Source: Crenothrix polyspora
GTDB lineage: Bacteria > Pseudomonadota > Gammaproteobacteria > Methylococcales > Methylomonadaceae
Direction of reading: 5' to 3'
Assembly: GCF_900163755.1 (NCBI RefSeq)
Contig: NZ_FUKI01000120.1
Location: 1-64,000, forward strand
Length of the DNA stretch: 64,000 nt
This document shows, piece after piece, positions 18,701 through 26,922 of the stretch. The position numbers were made by a program, and so were the translations under genes. Below the pieces are notes generated by a model. It saw only the letters and a list, made by a program, of their open reading frames with translations, did not search any database and was not told the DNA's origin. Position 1 is the stretch's first letter. Every line of letters starts with the position of its first letter.

Positions 18701-21699
18701 ACAGCGATACCAGTGTGCCTGTTAAAGTCGCAGATATTCAGCTAACTGACGATGGTGCTGGTACAAATACCATAACACTCAGTGGTGCCGATGCCGCTAA
18801 ATTTGAAGCGATAAGTGACGCACTGTATTTAAAAGCTGGTGTCACGCTGGATTACGAAACTCAAACTGCCTACAACGTAAATGTTTCAGTCACCGATAAA
18901 GCGGTGCTGGGTAGCACACCTGTAACGACTGCTTACGCATTAGCGGTTAACAATGTTAGCGACCCGGCTAATCATGTTATTAACGGCACATCGGGCGCTA
19001 ATACGACTCTAAACGGTACGGCTGGCGATGAAACAATTAATGGCTTAGGTAATAACGATATTATTAATGCAGGTGCTGGCGATGATATTGTTGATGGAGG
19101 AACAGGTAACGATACCGTGCATGGTGGTTTAGGCAATGACAGCTTGATTGATTGGTCAGGTATCAATACATTGTATGGTGATGAAGGGAATGACAATATC
19201 TCCGGTATAGGTAATTTATATGGTGGAACGGGCAGTGACACGGTAAGCCCAGGTGCATCAACCACCATAACGCTGGGTGAAGGCGGCACTGATTTAAGTG
19301 TGGATGTGCTAAGTTTATTTACTTACCTTGGCAATGCCTTTGGTACTACGCAATCAGCCCAAGCATCTGGTATTATCGTCACTGACTTTAAACCAGGTAT
19401 CGGTGGCGATAAAGTAGAACTTAATAACCAGTTTGATGATTTATCACTTTATTTATACGGCTGGGATGGCGTAAAAAATCCTTTTGATGACGGCTATTTC
19501 CGCTTAATGCAAAATGGTGCCGATACCGAATTACAACTCAATTGGGACGGAGCGGCGGGGGGCTTTGGTTGGCAAACGCTGGCTATTTTGAAAAACACCA
19601 CGGCAACGCACTTTACGGGAGCCAATTTTAGCGCTGGTTACACACCTGTGGTAGCAAGCAATCATGAGCCTGTTGCCACTCCGTTAAGTAATCAGGCTTT
19701 ACTGGCAAATACTTCTTTAAACTACACACTGCCAAGTAATGCCTTTGTTGACCCAGAGGGCGATGCACTCATTTACACGGCAACTCTCAGCGATGGTACT
19801 GCTTTACCCAGTTGGCTAAGTTTTGACAAGGCTACCCATACATTCAGCGGTATACCGGCTAATAGCAACGCGGGCACGCTCAACTTGTCAATAACTGCCA
19901 GTGATACCCACGGCGCTTCTACCAGCTCGCCGTTGAGTATTAAGGTGTCAGGCGTGGTTAATGGGGTGGTGCAAGATGGTTATGTGGCAGGTGCTGATTT
20001 GTATGTGGATACTAACAACAACGGTAAAGCCGACCCCTCTGAAAAAACAGGGACAAAAACTGACGCAAATGGTAATTTCGCTTTTTCCAGCGATTTACAT
20101 GGCACTATAATTGCCGTAGGTGGTACGAATACAGACACTAACTTACCTAATAATTTGGTGATAAAAGGGGCTGAAGGTTCAAGCGTTATCAATCCTATTA
20201 CGACCTTGGTACAAAGTTATATTGAACAACATGTCGGTGGTACTGTTCAAGCTGCCGAAACGGCGGTAAAAGCGGCACTGGGGATTAACGCAGGCATTGA
20301 TTTAATGCACTTTGATCCTTTAGCACCGAAAAACGCGGCTAATCCACAGGCGATTGAGTTGCAAAAAATAGTGGCTCAAGTGGTGGTGCTGGCTGATTTA
20401 TCTACTAACAGCAGCACCAGCATTAATAATTTAGCCAACGTCATTGCTACATCGCAAATACCGATTGACTTAACAAAAATTGATGTCGTTACTCAGATTT
20501 TAGGTACTACTAAGCCAAATGATACGGTTATTAATCAAATTGTTAATACAAATACAGCCATAACGCATGTTACTTCTATTAATCAAATCAGCCAAACTCA
20601 GGAAGATGCCCTGAATAATGTCAATGATGCGCCGCTAGCATCAAATAATAAACTGAGTACACCTGAAAATACAGCGATTGAAAGCAAGCTTAACGCAATC
20701 GATGTTGATAGCAATATACTTACTTATACGATTGTACAAAACCCTACACACGGCGTAGTAAGTTTAAATACCAGCGGCAATTTTATTTATACGCCTGCTA
20801 AAGATTATGTCGGTGCCGATGTGTTTAGTTTTAAGGCTAATGATGGGCAGTTGGATTCTAATACTGGAACCATTAACTTAACTATAGACAACACGAATAG
20901 CGCCCCCGTTTTTACAGCCACTGCAAATACATTAACGGTGGTCAGCAACTCAGCCATTAACACAGTTGCAACTAATAAAGGTGTCACCTTTACCGAAGCG
21001 GCATTAACACATTATTTTACAGATACTGACAGTGCCAGCTTAGGTATTAAGCCGTTATTGTTAGATACTAGCCTTAAAGCAACCAGCAATAACAGCCTAC
21101 CAGCTGATACTAATGCCACCGGGCTTATCACCTTGGTGGATGATAAAGTGTTGGGAGGTAAATTCCAAATGTCGGCAACAGATGGTGTGGCCGTATCTAG
21201 CAACGTCAATGTAACTTATGTGGATAAAGTATCCAGCTTACTCACCGCTGCAACAGTAGGTGATTCCATTATTGTTAACGCGAAAACTACTGCCGTCAAA
21301 TTAATGGGGGGTAACGGCAACGATTACTTAATTGGCAACAACGGCAACGATACATTAGTAGGAGGCGCAGGTAACGACGTATTAATTGGAGGTGCGGGCA
21401 AAGACACTTTCATTTTCAATACCGCCTTGTCTACAACCAATGTCGATACGTTGACTGACTTTACGTCAGGTATTGATAAAATTCAATTATCGCATACCAT
21501 TTTTAAAGGCTTCGCCATCAATAAAGGCGTGGGAGCTATTGATGTTGGCCTAAATAGTGGAAATAATAAGTTTATTTACGAAGCCGCTACACATACGCTG
21601 TATTACGATGCCGATGGTGGGGCACATAACAATGCTGTAACAATCGCTATTTTGGGTGGCTCATCCGTACCTGTCACCACCGATTTTAAAATAATTTAA
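15736..21699 (+). CDS. Giant DUF4347/RTX surface protein (1987 aa)
   Basis: Residues about 6-170 form a DUF4347 domain (IVFIDPRVSDYQSLIADLP, AIDIVSHGASG, LLYGCNVAAGD, GGDWLLES). Several blocks of Ca-binding RTX nonapeptides (GGxGxDxLx) follow at about 185-280, 579-800 and 1085-1175, with a last set at about 1856-1895. Between them are two cadherin-like domains (about 475-575 and 970-1078), a CADG-type domain (about 1308-1405), a segment with DTNNNGKADPSEKTG, and a tandem-95 type domain (about 1630-1720). A module around GWDGxxNPFDxGFLRLxQNGADTxLQ occurs three times (near residues 406, 904 and 1242). No N-terminal signal peptide is seen, so type I secretion through a C-terminal RTX signal is likely. 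No secretion genes are adjacent. Role as adhesin or biofilm matrix protein is inferred. A second ATG at 15751 could be the true start. Confidence 0.85.
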   Translation: METKPMSNRIVFIDPRVSDYQSLIADLPAGTEVVVLDANRDGVEQIAQALQGKSNLDAIDIVSHGASGAVYLGSSILDSYSIAGYANQLADVGSHLGADGDILLYGCNVAAGDVGQAFINQLAQATGADVTASTNLTGHSALGGDWLLESSTGAIDAQSIQAAGFVGVLATTPTDGDDTITGTVNNETIYALAGNDNVDGGAGDDFIYGDAGADTLKGNFGNDTLYGGIGNDTLDGGAGNDTLDGGVDDDILKDYEGGSNTLSGGAGNDNISVNGDGGGTNNTLNGNEDNDTIYAQFWSNNNTVALNGGTGNDLISLAFHGNSNNAEIDAGAGDDVIVVTPSIAGSIKITTGSGTDQIGLESAFRASPIIITDFSVTNTGNGIDKINLGNTANTNTNTGILTALENWDGQDPFAGGFLRLVQNGVDTLLQGDIDGKGTYNTWETLVTLQNTTASDFTAANFSPSYTPITVVINHAATDITLSANSVIENTAVGTGILVGTINITDLDASGNSNVLTLTGTDASLFEIRNGVELFYTGSSPDFEDRDSYNITATSTDGTLTYSQNLTVNVTDVADDAPNTWIGTEGNDNKVGTTDNDTLYGRSGNDVLDGGAGVDKLIGGFGNDTLKGNFGDDKLYGGAGNDNLQGGTGIDELHGGDENPNNDIYAKELEWFHNAGDRLDGGFGDDTLYGDKGQDYLRGGAGKDVLYGGEDGDYLNGDAGDDALFGDAGDDFITDNDGSNAFYGGDGNDVIGGTGDQNGGEGNDSLSGIGNGFTLDGGDGDDILFSDATNSTLIGGAGNDRINLYLQDTLDATTNDIIATLTTADAGVGDDVININISRNYSQGISQAKITTGAGADTIELSNMTDSANKLGIITVSDFTVGSVVDHDKINLDVTDTGVLSALVGWDGSANPFDAGFLRLVQNGADTQLQWDKDGSASSNNWTTLITFEGKVASSFNADNFLPAYAPRVVTNTAPTAVSLTNAIIAINENSDTSVPVKVADIQLTDDGAGTNTITLSGADAAKFEAISDALYLKAGVTLDYETQTAYNVNVSVTDKAVLGSTPVTTAYALAVNNVSDPANHVINGTSGANTTLNGTAGDETINGLGNNDIINAGAGDDIVDGGTGNDTVHGGLGNDSLIDWSGINTLYGDEGNDNISGIGNLYGGTGSDTVSPGASTTITLGEGGTDLSVDVLSLFTYLGNAFGTTQSAQASGIIVTDFKPGIGGDKVELNNQFDDLSLYLYGWDGVKNPFDDGYFRLMQNGADTELQLNWDGAAGGFGWQTLAILKNTTATHFTGANFSAGYTPVVASNHEPVATPLSNQALLANTSLNYTLPSNAFVDPEGDALIYTATLSDGTALPSWLSFDKATHTFSGIPANSNAGTLNLSITASDTHGASTSSPLSIKVSGVVNGVVQDGYVAGADLYVDTNNNGKADPSEKTGTKTDANGNFAFSSDLHGTIIAVGGTNTDTNLPNNLVIKGAEGSSVINPITTLVQSYIEQHVGGTVQAAETAVKAALGINAGIDLMHFDPLAPKNAANPQAIELQKIVAQVVVLADLSTNSSTSINNLANVIATSQIPIDLTKIDVVTQILGTTKPNDTVINQIVNTNTAITHVTSINQISQTQEDALNNVNDAPLASNNKLSTPENTAIESKLNAIDVDSNILTYTIVQNPTHGVVSLNTSGNFIYTPAKDYVGADVFSFKANDGQLDSNTGTINLTIDNTNSAPVFTATANTLTVVSNSAINTVATNKGVTFTEAALTHYFTDTDSASLGIKPLLLDTSLKATSNNSLPADTNATGLITLVDDKVLGGKFQMSATDGVAVSSNVNVTYVDKVSSLLTAATVGDSIIVNAKTTAVKLMGGNGNDYLIGNNGNDTLVGGAGNDVLIGGAGKDTFIFNTALSTTNVDTLTDFTSGIDKIQLSHTIFKGFAINKGVGAIDVGLNSGNNKFIYEAATHTLYYDADGGAHNNAVTIAILGGSSVPVTTDFKII

Positions 21700-21832
21700 C
21701 CATTGCTTAGCAATGAACGTAAATTCGTAAAATAGATCAATCATATGGTGGTTTTGCGCCAGCAAATCACCATACTGAAACTATTTCCAACTCGATAAAT
21801 TACTGAGAAAATACCGCCAACCACACGAGTAT

Positions 21833-22726
21833 AAACTCACCGCAACGCCTTAATTTCCACTTCAGTTAGCCCTGTTTTGTGGGCAATCGTGGCATCATCT
21901 AACACATCCAACAAATTACGCGCAATTTCCAAAGCTTTTTCTGTTGCACCTTCAACTCGGCCTTCAGTCCGACCTTTCAGTAACCCATCGTGCAATGCTT
22001 TTTCAATAGAGCCGCGCTGCAAGCGAATAAAATCATGGCGTTTTTCCTGAGCCTCCAGTTCTGCCTTAGTTAATCCGGCTTCATTAGCAATATCAAAAGC
22101 TTCGTTAATGCTGGCTTCCACCATTAACGCATCGGGAATATAATCAAGCTTGCCCGCATTTTTGACAAAATAAATCCATTTATCATGAATGTTGTTCAAA
22201 TCGTCAAGGCTTAACGTGAACTTGGGCAATTCGATAAAAATAAGTTCAATGTCATCGCTGTAATGGGTCAGTGTTTGGGTTTCCAATAATTTATAACGAC
22301 TTAAGGTTTCCCTTTGTTCAGGGAACATAATGAAATCGACAAAGGTTAAGGCAATCACGGGGTTTAGCAAGCTGTATTGCTCGCCTTTATCGAGTTGAGC
22401 AGCGTAGGTTTTGGCGGCGTTGTACAGCACCCGCTTCTCAAAACCTTCCACGTTCAACACTTGCATTTCAATGATAACGGTGCTGCCGTTCGCTAAAACA
22501 GCTTTAACATCAACAAAGGTATCTTTCATGCCTTTAATAGCTGGGGCTTGATAGGGATCGATGATGGTCAAATCGGTAATCGCGTATTCGCCGGTGTAGT
22601 CCAAAATGGCATTCAGGAAGTTAATTAACAGCGGTTTGCTGCGTTCGCTACCGAATACTTTTTTAAAAGCGAAATCGGTTTTAACATCTAAAAAACGCAT
22701 GGTGAGAAATCTCTTGAATTGGAAAT
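21833..22726. repeat. Direct repeat A carrying an Rpn-type gene
   Basis: This segment is almost identical to 25905-26810, including short flanks: AAACTCACCGCAACGCC on one side and GGTGAGAAATC...GAATTGGAAAT on the other. The copies differ by a 12-base in-frame indel and scattered substitutions. Sequence outside these limits is unrelated. Confidence 0.85.
21837..22700 (-). CDS. Rpn-family PD-(D/E)XK nuclease/transposase-like protein, copy A
   Basis: The 287-residue protein belongs to the Rpn/PDDEXK_2 family. It has the MRFLDVKTDFAFKKVFGSE opening, the FVDVKAVL...TVIIEMQ active-site pattern (Asp then E-x-Q), and VLYNAAKTYAAQLDKGEQY. The C-terminus has repeated GRTEGRVEGATEKALEIARN and a final helix. 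Members of this family, once labelled transposases, are RecA-independent DNA endonucleases in known cases, and cellular roles are poorly understood. A nearly identical paralogue (25909-26784) differs mainly by a 4-residue insertion in the EGRVEG segment. Sequence identity this high suggests recent duplication or gene conversion. Confidence 0.85.
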   Translation of the reverse strand: MRFLDVKTDFAFKKVFGSERSKPLLINFLNAILDYTGEYAITDLTIIDPYQAPAIKGMKDTFVDVKAVLANGSTVIIEMQVLNVEGFEKRVLYNAAKTYAAQLDKGEQYSLLNPVIALTFVDFIMFPEQRETLSRYKLLETQTLTHYSDDIELIFIELPKFTLSLDDLNNIHDKWIYFVKNAGKLDYIPDALMVEASINEAFDIANEAGLTKAELEAQEKRHDFIRLQRGSIEKALHDGLLKGRTEGRVEGATEKALEIARNLLDVLDDATIAHKTGLTEVEIKALR

Positions 22727-22782
22727 GGAATAACTATAGCTGACTGTAATGGTGTTGATGATTTTCAATCTATGATTTGTTA

Positions 22783-22810
22783 TGGGAGCGAATAATTTCC
22801 TTCGCTCCCA
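22783..22810. terminator. Hairpin after InlB-repeat pseudogene
   Basis: TGGGAGCGAA pairs perfectly with TTCGCTCCCA around an 8-nt loop, just beyond the stop codon at 22821 on the minus strand. A very similar hairpin (25244-25275) ends the other InlB-repeat remnant. No strong T-run follows. Confidence 0.5.
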
Positions 22811-22820
22811 CAAAAACATC

Positions 22821-23339
22821 TTATTTCTTCTTAAGCGTTGCCGTGATTTTTTTAGCCGCCGTCATCGTTACCTTGCATGTCACGGCTACTCCACTACACC
22901 CACCACTCCAGCTTCAAAAAGTGGGTCAACTGGCTTTAAAGTAAAGGTGGTAGTAACGGATTTGGCTGCATCCATTGTTACGGTACAACTACCAATACCG
23001 GAACAACCACCGCCACTCCAACCAGCAAAAATGGAGTTAACATCCGGTGCAGCGGCAAGGTTTATTTGGCTACCTTGTACATAATTTTCCGAACAATCTG
23101 CGCCGCAGCTAATACCCGATGGAGCACTGGTGATAACACCATTGCCGTTACCGGATTTTTCTGTTGTTAATGTAGTAGCAGCCGCAAAATTTGCCATAAC
23201 TTTTTTCGCCTTACTCATTGATATAGTACAGGTATCGATTCCTGTACAATCACCGTCCCAATCGACAAGGTGAAAAGCCATTATTTGCTATCATCACACA
23301 GAGGACGAAAAGTCGAAGATTAGAAGTGATATTTTTCAT
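22821..23339 (-). pseudogene. Decayed InlB-B-repeat exported protein
   Basis: Three reading frames hold parts of one gene. An ATG at 23337-23339 opens a signal-peptide-like stretch (MKNITSNLRLFVLCVM) that hits a stop after about 30 codons. The body lies in a second frame (23281-22886) and shows two divergent InlB-B repeats, with CTGIDTCTISMSKAKKVMANF and GWSGGGCSGIGSC...VTM motifs. The tail continues in a third frame to the TAA at 22821-22823, giving WSGGCSG, CKVTMTAAKKITATLKKK. Thus a once-exported repeat protein has been broken by at least two frame changes and probably an internal deletion. Such repeats are usually found at the ends of surface proteins. Confidence 0.7.
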
Positions 23340-23373
23340 TAAGAACCCTGTGATTTTATTTATTGAACAGATG

Positions 23374-23443
23374 TTCTGTCGTATGTTGCAAAAACCTACG
23401 AGGTTTTTAAAACCTCGTAGGTTTTTCGATTTATCCGACAGAA
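23374..23443. repeat. Nested 70-bp inverted repeat downstream of GH5 gene
   Basis: An inner perfect palindrome with 18-bp arms (AAAAACCTACGAGGTTTT and its inverse, 1-nt centre, 23390-23426) is framed by outer arms TTCTGTCG (23374-23381) and CGACAGAA (23436-23443). On the minus strand it follows the GH5 gene and ends in a T-run, so it can act as a terminator. The nested arms also suggest a small mobile palindrome. Confidence 0.7.
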
Positions 23444-23568
23444 TAAATGTGACTGAGTACTCGGTGTAGCTCAGTTATAGATGATATATGTTAACAGTAG
23501 CCGTGCATCCAGCAAGAGACTTTTGAATTATATTCAAGTACAAATTGTGTGTGCTTATTTGCCTGGCT

Positions 23569-25209
23569 TTAACGCGTTAGTGCATTCAATAAATGTGTCT
23601 TCCATTTCGCAGGTTCAATGCAGTCACCCGGCCTATTGATTGCCCGAATGTAAATGCCAAACCCTATTTGTTGGTTACATTCACCACCGGATGCAAAATC
23701 CCAATACGACCAACTAAATCCACGTTTTTCAGCCTCTTGGCGCATAGTTTTTGCCCAGTTTGCCCGCGCCTTGCCAGCACTCGCGCCGACTCCTTCGCTT
23801 TTTTCGTAAGTACCGAATTCACCAATATGAACAGGTCTGTTGTTAAGCTTGGCCCACGCAGTTACATAATCAAAGGCAGTCTGTATCTGAGCTAATTCTG
23901 TAGCCACCAACGGCAACCTACCCAATGGACCAGTGAGAGCCATATCTTGTAAGTTCACACCGGTTACGGGTTGATCGGAATAATTCGCAATTCTTAGGAG
24001 GCGCAAAACATCTGAGCCGGCGCAATCTTTAAAGTTTACGGTATAAGTTCGCAAACCTTTTAGGGTTGTGATCGTATAATAATCTTCGGTAGGCGTTGTA
24101 TCGGGATCGTTGCAAAGTACACCAAGACGCAGCCCCGCTTTATTGGTTTTAAAGCTTAATGCGTTAAATCCCACCAAGTTAATGTAGGGGGAAAAATACA
24201 ATCCGCCCCACGCGGTAAAATTGAGTGCCAGGGTATTACTCGGTTTTAATGACCATTTTGTTTGTTCATGCCAGACACCAAATGTCATACCGGGTACCAG
24301 TCGAAGCGTAGTACCTGTCCAGGTAACACCTGTCGGCAAAGGTGGATTTACCCACGACGCGCCTTGGTGGGTAAACGAAAAGGGGTCATAAAAATGGAAA
24401 GTGGCGATCAAATTCGGATCATTTTTCGGAAGCTGTAAATTCGGTAATGTCCATGCGCTATTAGCACTCACCCCACCTACAATAATGGGACGATTAGGAT
24501 TAGTCTGCCGAATAACCTGCAACGTTTTATTTAACAGGGCATTCCAAAGGATTGGATCCTGCCCGAGCACACTAGTTGGCTCATTGAGTAGTTCAAAATA
24601 TACGCTATTGGGCTGATTTTTGTAATGTTCAGCAATTTGTTGCCAGATCGACAGAAACCGTTCTTCTTCTGCGACAGGATCTTTATGTATGGGATCATCT
24701 GGGTTGTGATTGTCAATAATGATTGCCAAGCCATTTTTCAAAGCTTGTTGTACTGCCCAATCTACCCGTGCGAACAGTTCAGAACTGATGGTGTAGGGGG
24801 CAACGGTAAGAGTGCTGTACCGCATACTGGGTGGCTTGTTCATAGACCAACTGATCGGTAGGCGCACATGTTGAAAACCGGCTTTTTTAATGGTCGCAAA
24901 ATAGTCCGCTTTTAACGGATACCCCCAGGTATAACTATTTGCATCATCGCCGACTAGGCCACCTTCTATACCGCCTTCAAAGGCTTCCATAGTGCCACCA
25001 AAATTAAGCCCACGCCCTAACTTGTTTTTAGGTGCAACGATTGCTGCTGCGGTGTTAAAGCCGTTATTTGTGTTTATTGTGGGATTGGCCAATAGTATTG
25101 GGCTGACAGTTAAAGCACAGCATAAACTGAGGTATAGTGCGGGTAGTTGTAATGCGCTACGCTTTGTATATTTGATGTTGGTAAAAAAATTAGTGATGGG
25201 ATATTTCAT
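23569..25209 (-). CDS. Secreted GH5 family glycoside hydrolase (endoglucanase-like) with internal domain
   Basis: The 546-residue protein has a signal peptide (about residues 1-41, ending LLA-N). The catalytic barrel is GH5-like: GRGLNFGG near 66, HVRLPISW near 114, IIIDNHN near 164, the acid/base glutamate in FELLNEPT (Glu210), HFYDPFSFTHQG near 272, the nucleophile in HIGEFGTY (Glu464), and WSYWDFASGG near 500. About 120 residues (roughly 308-430) are inserted between the HFYDPF strand and the last barrel strands. The insert is beta-rich (VWHEQTKWSLKPSNTLALNF, then LYFSPYINLVGF) and resembles a carbohydrate-binding module. Substrate is probably a beta-1,4-glucan. GGAGAG precedes the ATG. 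Remnants of InlB-repeat genes lie on both sides. Confidence 0.88.
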   Translation of the reverse strand: MKYPITNFFTNIKYTKRSALQLPALYLSLCCALTVSPILLANPTINTNNGFNTAAAIVAPKNKLGRGLNFGGTMEAFEGGIEGGLVGDDANSYTWGYPLKADYFATIKKAGFQHVRLPISWSMNKPPSMRYSTLTVAPYTISSELFARVDWAVQQALKNGLAIIIDNHNPDDPIHKDPVAEEERFLSIWQQIAEHYKNQPNSVYFELLNEPTSVLGQDPILWNALLNKTLQVIRQTNPNRPIIVGGVSANSAWTLPNLQLPKNDPNLIATFHFYDPFSFTHQGASWVNPPLPTGVTWTGTTLRLVPGMTFGVWHEQTKWSLKPSNTLALNFTAWGGLYFSPYINLVGFNALSFKTNKAGLRLGVLCNDPDTTPTEDYYTITTLKGLRTYTVNFKDCAGSDVLRLLRIANYSDQPVTGVNLQDMALTGPLGRLPLVATELAQIQTAFDYVTAWAKLNNRPVHIGEFGTYEKSEGVGASAGKARANWAKTMRQEAEKRGFSWSYWDFASGGECNQQIGFGIYIRAINRPGDCIEPAKWKTHLLNALTR

Positions 25210-25243
25210 CAGTTCTCTCCAATAATTTAAGACGCATGGTTTA

Positions 25244-25275
25244 TTGTGGGAGTAAAAATGCTTTCACTCCCACAA
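25244..25275. terminator. Hairpin after second InlB-repeat remnant
   Basis: TTGTGGGAGT pairs with ACTCCCACAA around a 12-nt loop. The stop codon of the remnant at 25264 lies inside it. It resembles the hairpin at 22783-22810. Confidence 0.5.
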
Positions 25276-25536
25276 ATTAAATGTTGCTGTCCTTTTTTTG
25301 GCTACTGTCATCGTAACTTTACATGCTGCTTTGCCAGTACAACCAACACTCCAACCCGTAAAAGTAGCTGTGGTATTGGGTGTGGCTGTCAATGTCACTA
25401 TTGTTTTATTGAGATAAGACTCGGTACAATCTGCATTACAGTCAATGCCTACCTGACTGTTAACTACTGTACCTGTACTCGTTCCTGCTTTAACAACGGT
25501 CAAAAGATACGACGGTATTTTTTTGAAGGTTGCCAA
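25264..25536 (-). pseudogene. InlB-B-repeat remnant upstream of GH5
   Basis: The open frame of about 90 codons encodes one complete divergent InlB-B repeat: LTVVKAGTSTGTVVNS, GIDCNADCTESY, TLTATPNTTATFTGWS, then CTGKAACKVTM and ATF. It starts mid-repeat (ATFKKIPSY) at a TTG, with no signal peptide or ribosome binding site, so it is most likely the 3' remnant of a larger exported protein. It ends at a hairpin like the one after the other remnant. It may still be transcribed ahead of the GH5 gene. Confidence 0.55.
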
Positions 25537-25539
25537 TGA

Positions 25540-25904
25540 TTGGAATTTTTATAAATATTCCCCAAAAATAATGAAATTGTTCGTGTAGATATCCCTATCT
25601 GAAAGTCAAATGGGAAAAGCGAATAGTTGTAACTTTCCCAGATAATAAAAGCTTGTGAAATAACGGTGCAGCGCGTAAAAAAGCTGCGGGAACAATTCTA
25701 CGCCAATTTATTTACAATTCTACAAAATTGTAAAATAAACCTTACAATATTAAGCAGAGGAAATCCGTTATTTTTACAGCGTATTTAAATTATTTGATGA
25801 ATAATAAGTGTGTAAAAATAATACATATCTGTAGATACAATAACGTTACTTAACTGAAAGCTGGTGGTTTTTTATTGATCAAATAATACGCTTTTAAGTA
25901 ACGC
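25540..25904. other. Intergenic region, about 365 bp
   Basis: This AT-rich stretch lies between the InlB remnant and the second Rpn gene. It probably holds the deleted 5' part of the remnant's gene, but no readable domain is left. No confident regulatory site was seen. Confidence 0.4.
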
Positions 25905-26810
25905 AAACTCACCGCAACGCCTTAATCTCCGCTTCAGTGAGCCCTGTTTTACGGGCAATCGTGGCATCATCTAACACATCCAACAAATTACGCGCAATTT
26001 CCAAAGCTTTTTCTGTTGCGCCTTCTGCTCTACCCGCTACCAATCCTTCAGTTCGACCTTTCAGTAACCCATCGTGCAATGCTTTTTCAATAGAGCCGCG
26101 CTGCAAACGAATAAAATCATGGCGTTTTTCCTGTGCCTCCAGTTCTGCCTTCGTTAATCCGGCTTCATTAGCAATACCAAAAGCTTCGTTAATACTGGCT
26201 TCCACCATTAACGCATCGGGAATATAATCAAGCTTGCCCGCATTTTTGACAAAATAAATCCATTTATCATGAATATTGTTCAAATCGTCAAGGCTTAACG
26301 TGAACTTGGGCAATTCGATAAAAATAAGTTCAATGTCATCGCTGTAATGGGTCAGTGTTTGGGTTTCCAATAATTTATAACGACTTAAGGTTTCCCTTTG
26401 TTCAGGGAACATAATGAAATCGACAAAGGTTAAGGCAATCACGGGGTTTAGCAAGCTGTATTGCTCGCCTTTATCGAGTTGAGCCGCGTAGGTTTTGGCG
26501 GCGTTGTACAACACCCGTTTCTCAAAACCTTCTACGTTTAGCACCTGCATTTCAATAATAACGGTGCTGCCGTTCGCTAAAATAGCTTTAACATCAACAA
26601 AAGTATCTTTCATGCCTTTAATAGCTGGGGCTTGATAGGGATCGATGATGGTCAAATCGGTAATCGCGTATTCGCCGGTGTAGTCTAAAATGGCATTCAG
26701 GAAGTTAATTAACAGCGGTTTACTGCGTTCGCTACCGAATACTTTTTTAAAAGCGAAATCGGTTTTAACATCTAAAAAACGCATGGTGAGAAATCCCTTG
26801 AATTGGAAAT
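25905..26810. repeat. Direct repeat B carrying an Rpn-type gene
   Basis: This is the partner of 21833-22726 in the same orientation, about 3.2 kb apart. Homology ends abruptly at AAACTCACC on one side and at TTGGAAAT on the other. Confidence 0.85.
25909..26784 (-). CDS. Rpn-family PD-(D/E)XK nuclease/transposase-like protein, copy B
   Basis: The 291-residue protein is a near-duplicate of copy A, with the same MRFLDVKTDF start, FVDVKAIL and IIEMQ active-site motifs and LFEL-free helical C-terminus. Differences noticed are A/I in VDVKAxLA, D/G in NEAFxIAN, H/R in TIAxKTG, V/A near the end, and an extra four residues giving EGLVAGRAEGATE. The variable stretch lies in the low-complexity GRxEG tract, where slippage is common. 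Both copies look intact. Together they bracket the GH5/InlB cluster as direct repeats, which would allow its loss or amplification by homologous recombination. Confidence 0.85.
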   Translation of the reverse strand: MRFLDVKTDFAFKKVFGSERSKPLLINFLNAILDYTGEYAITDLTIIDPYQAPAIKGMKDTFVDVKAILANGSTVIIEMQVLNVEGFEKRVLYNAAKTYAAQLDKGEQYSLLNPVIALTFVDFIMFPEQRETLSRYKLLETQTLTHYSDDIELIFIELPKFTLSLDDLNNIHDKWIYFVKNAGKLDYIPDALMVEASINEAFGIANEAGLTKAELEAQEKRHDFIRLQRGSIEKALHDGLLKGRTEGLVAGRAEGATEKALEIARNLLDVLDDATIARKTGLTEAEIKALR

Positions 26811-26922
26811 ATTTTTATTGTAACGCGATAAAAGACACTAAATATAAGATGCCTTTGACGTAAGCATATTTATTTAAAAAATCTCCCCCCTTAGCTAGCG
26901 GGAACTGAGCGCATGCTGTTTT

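Noticed and set aside
21837-22700. Calling the Rpn genes insertion sequences
   Set aside because: The family was once named transposase, but no terminal inverted repeats or target duplications are seen at the ends of either copy.
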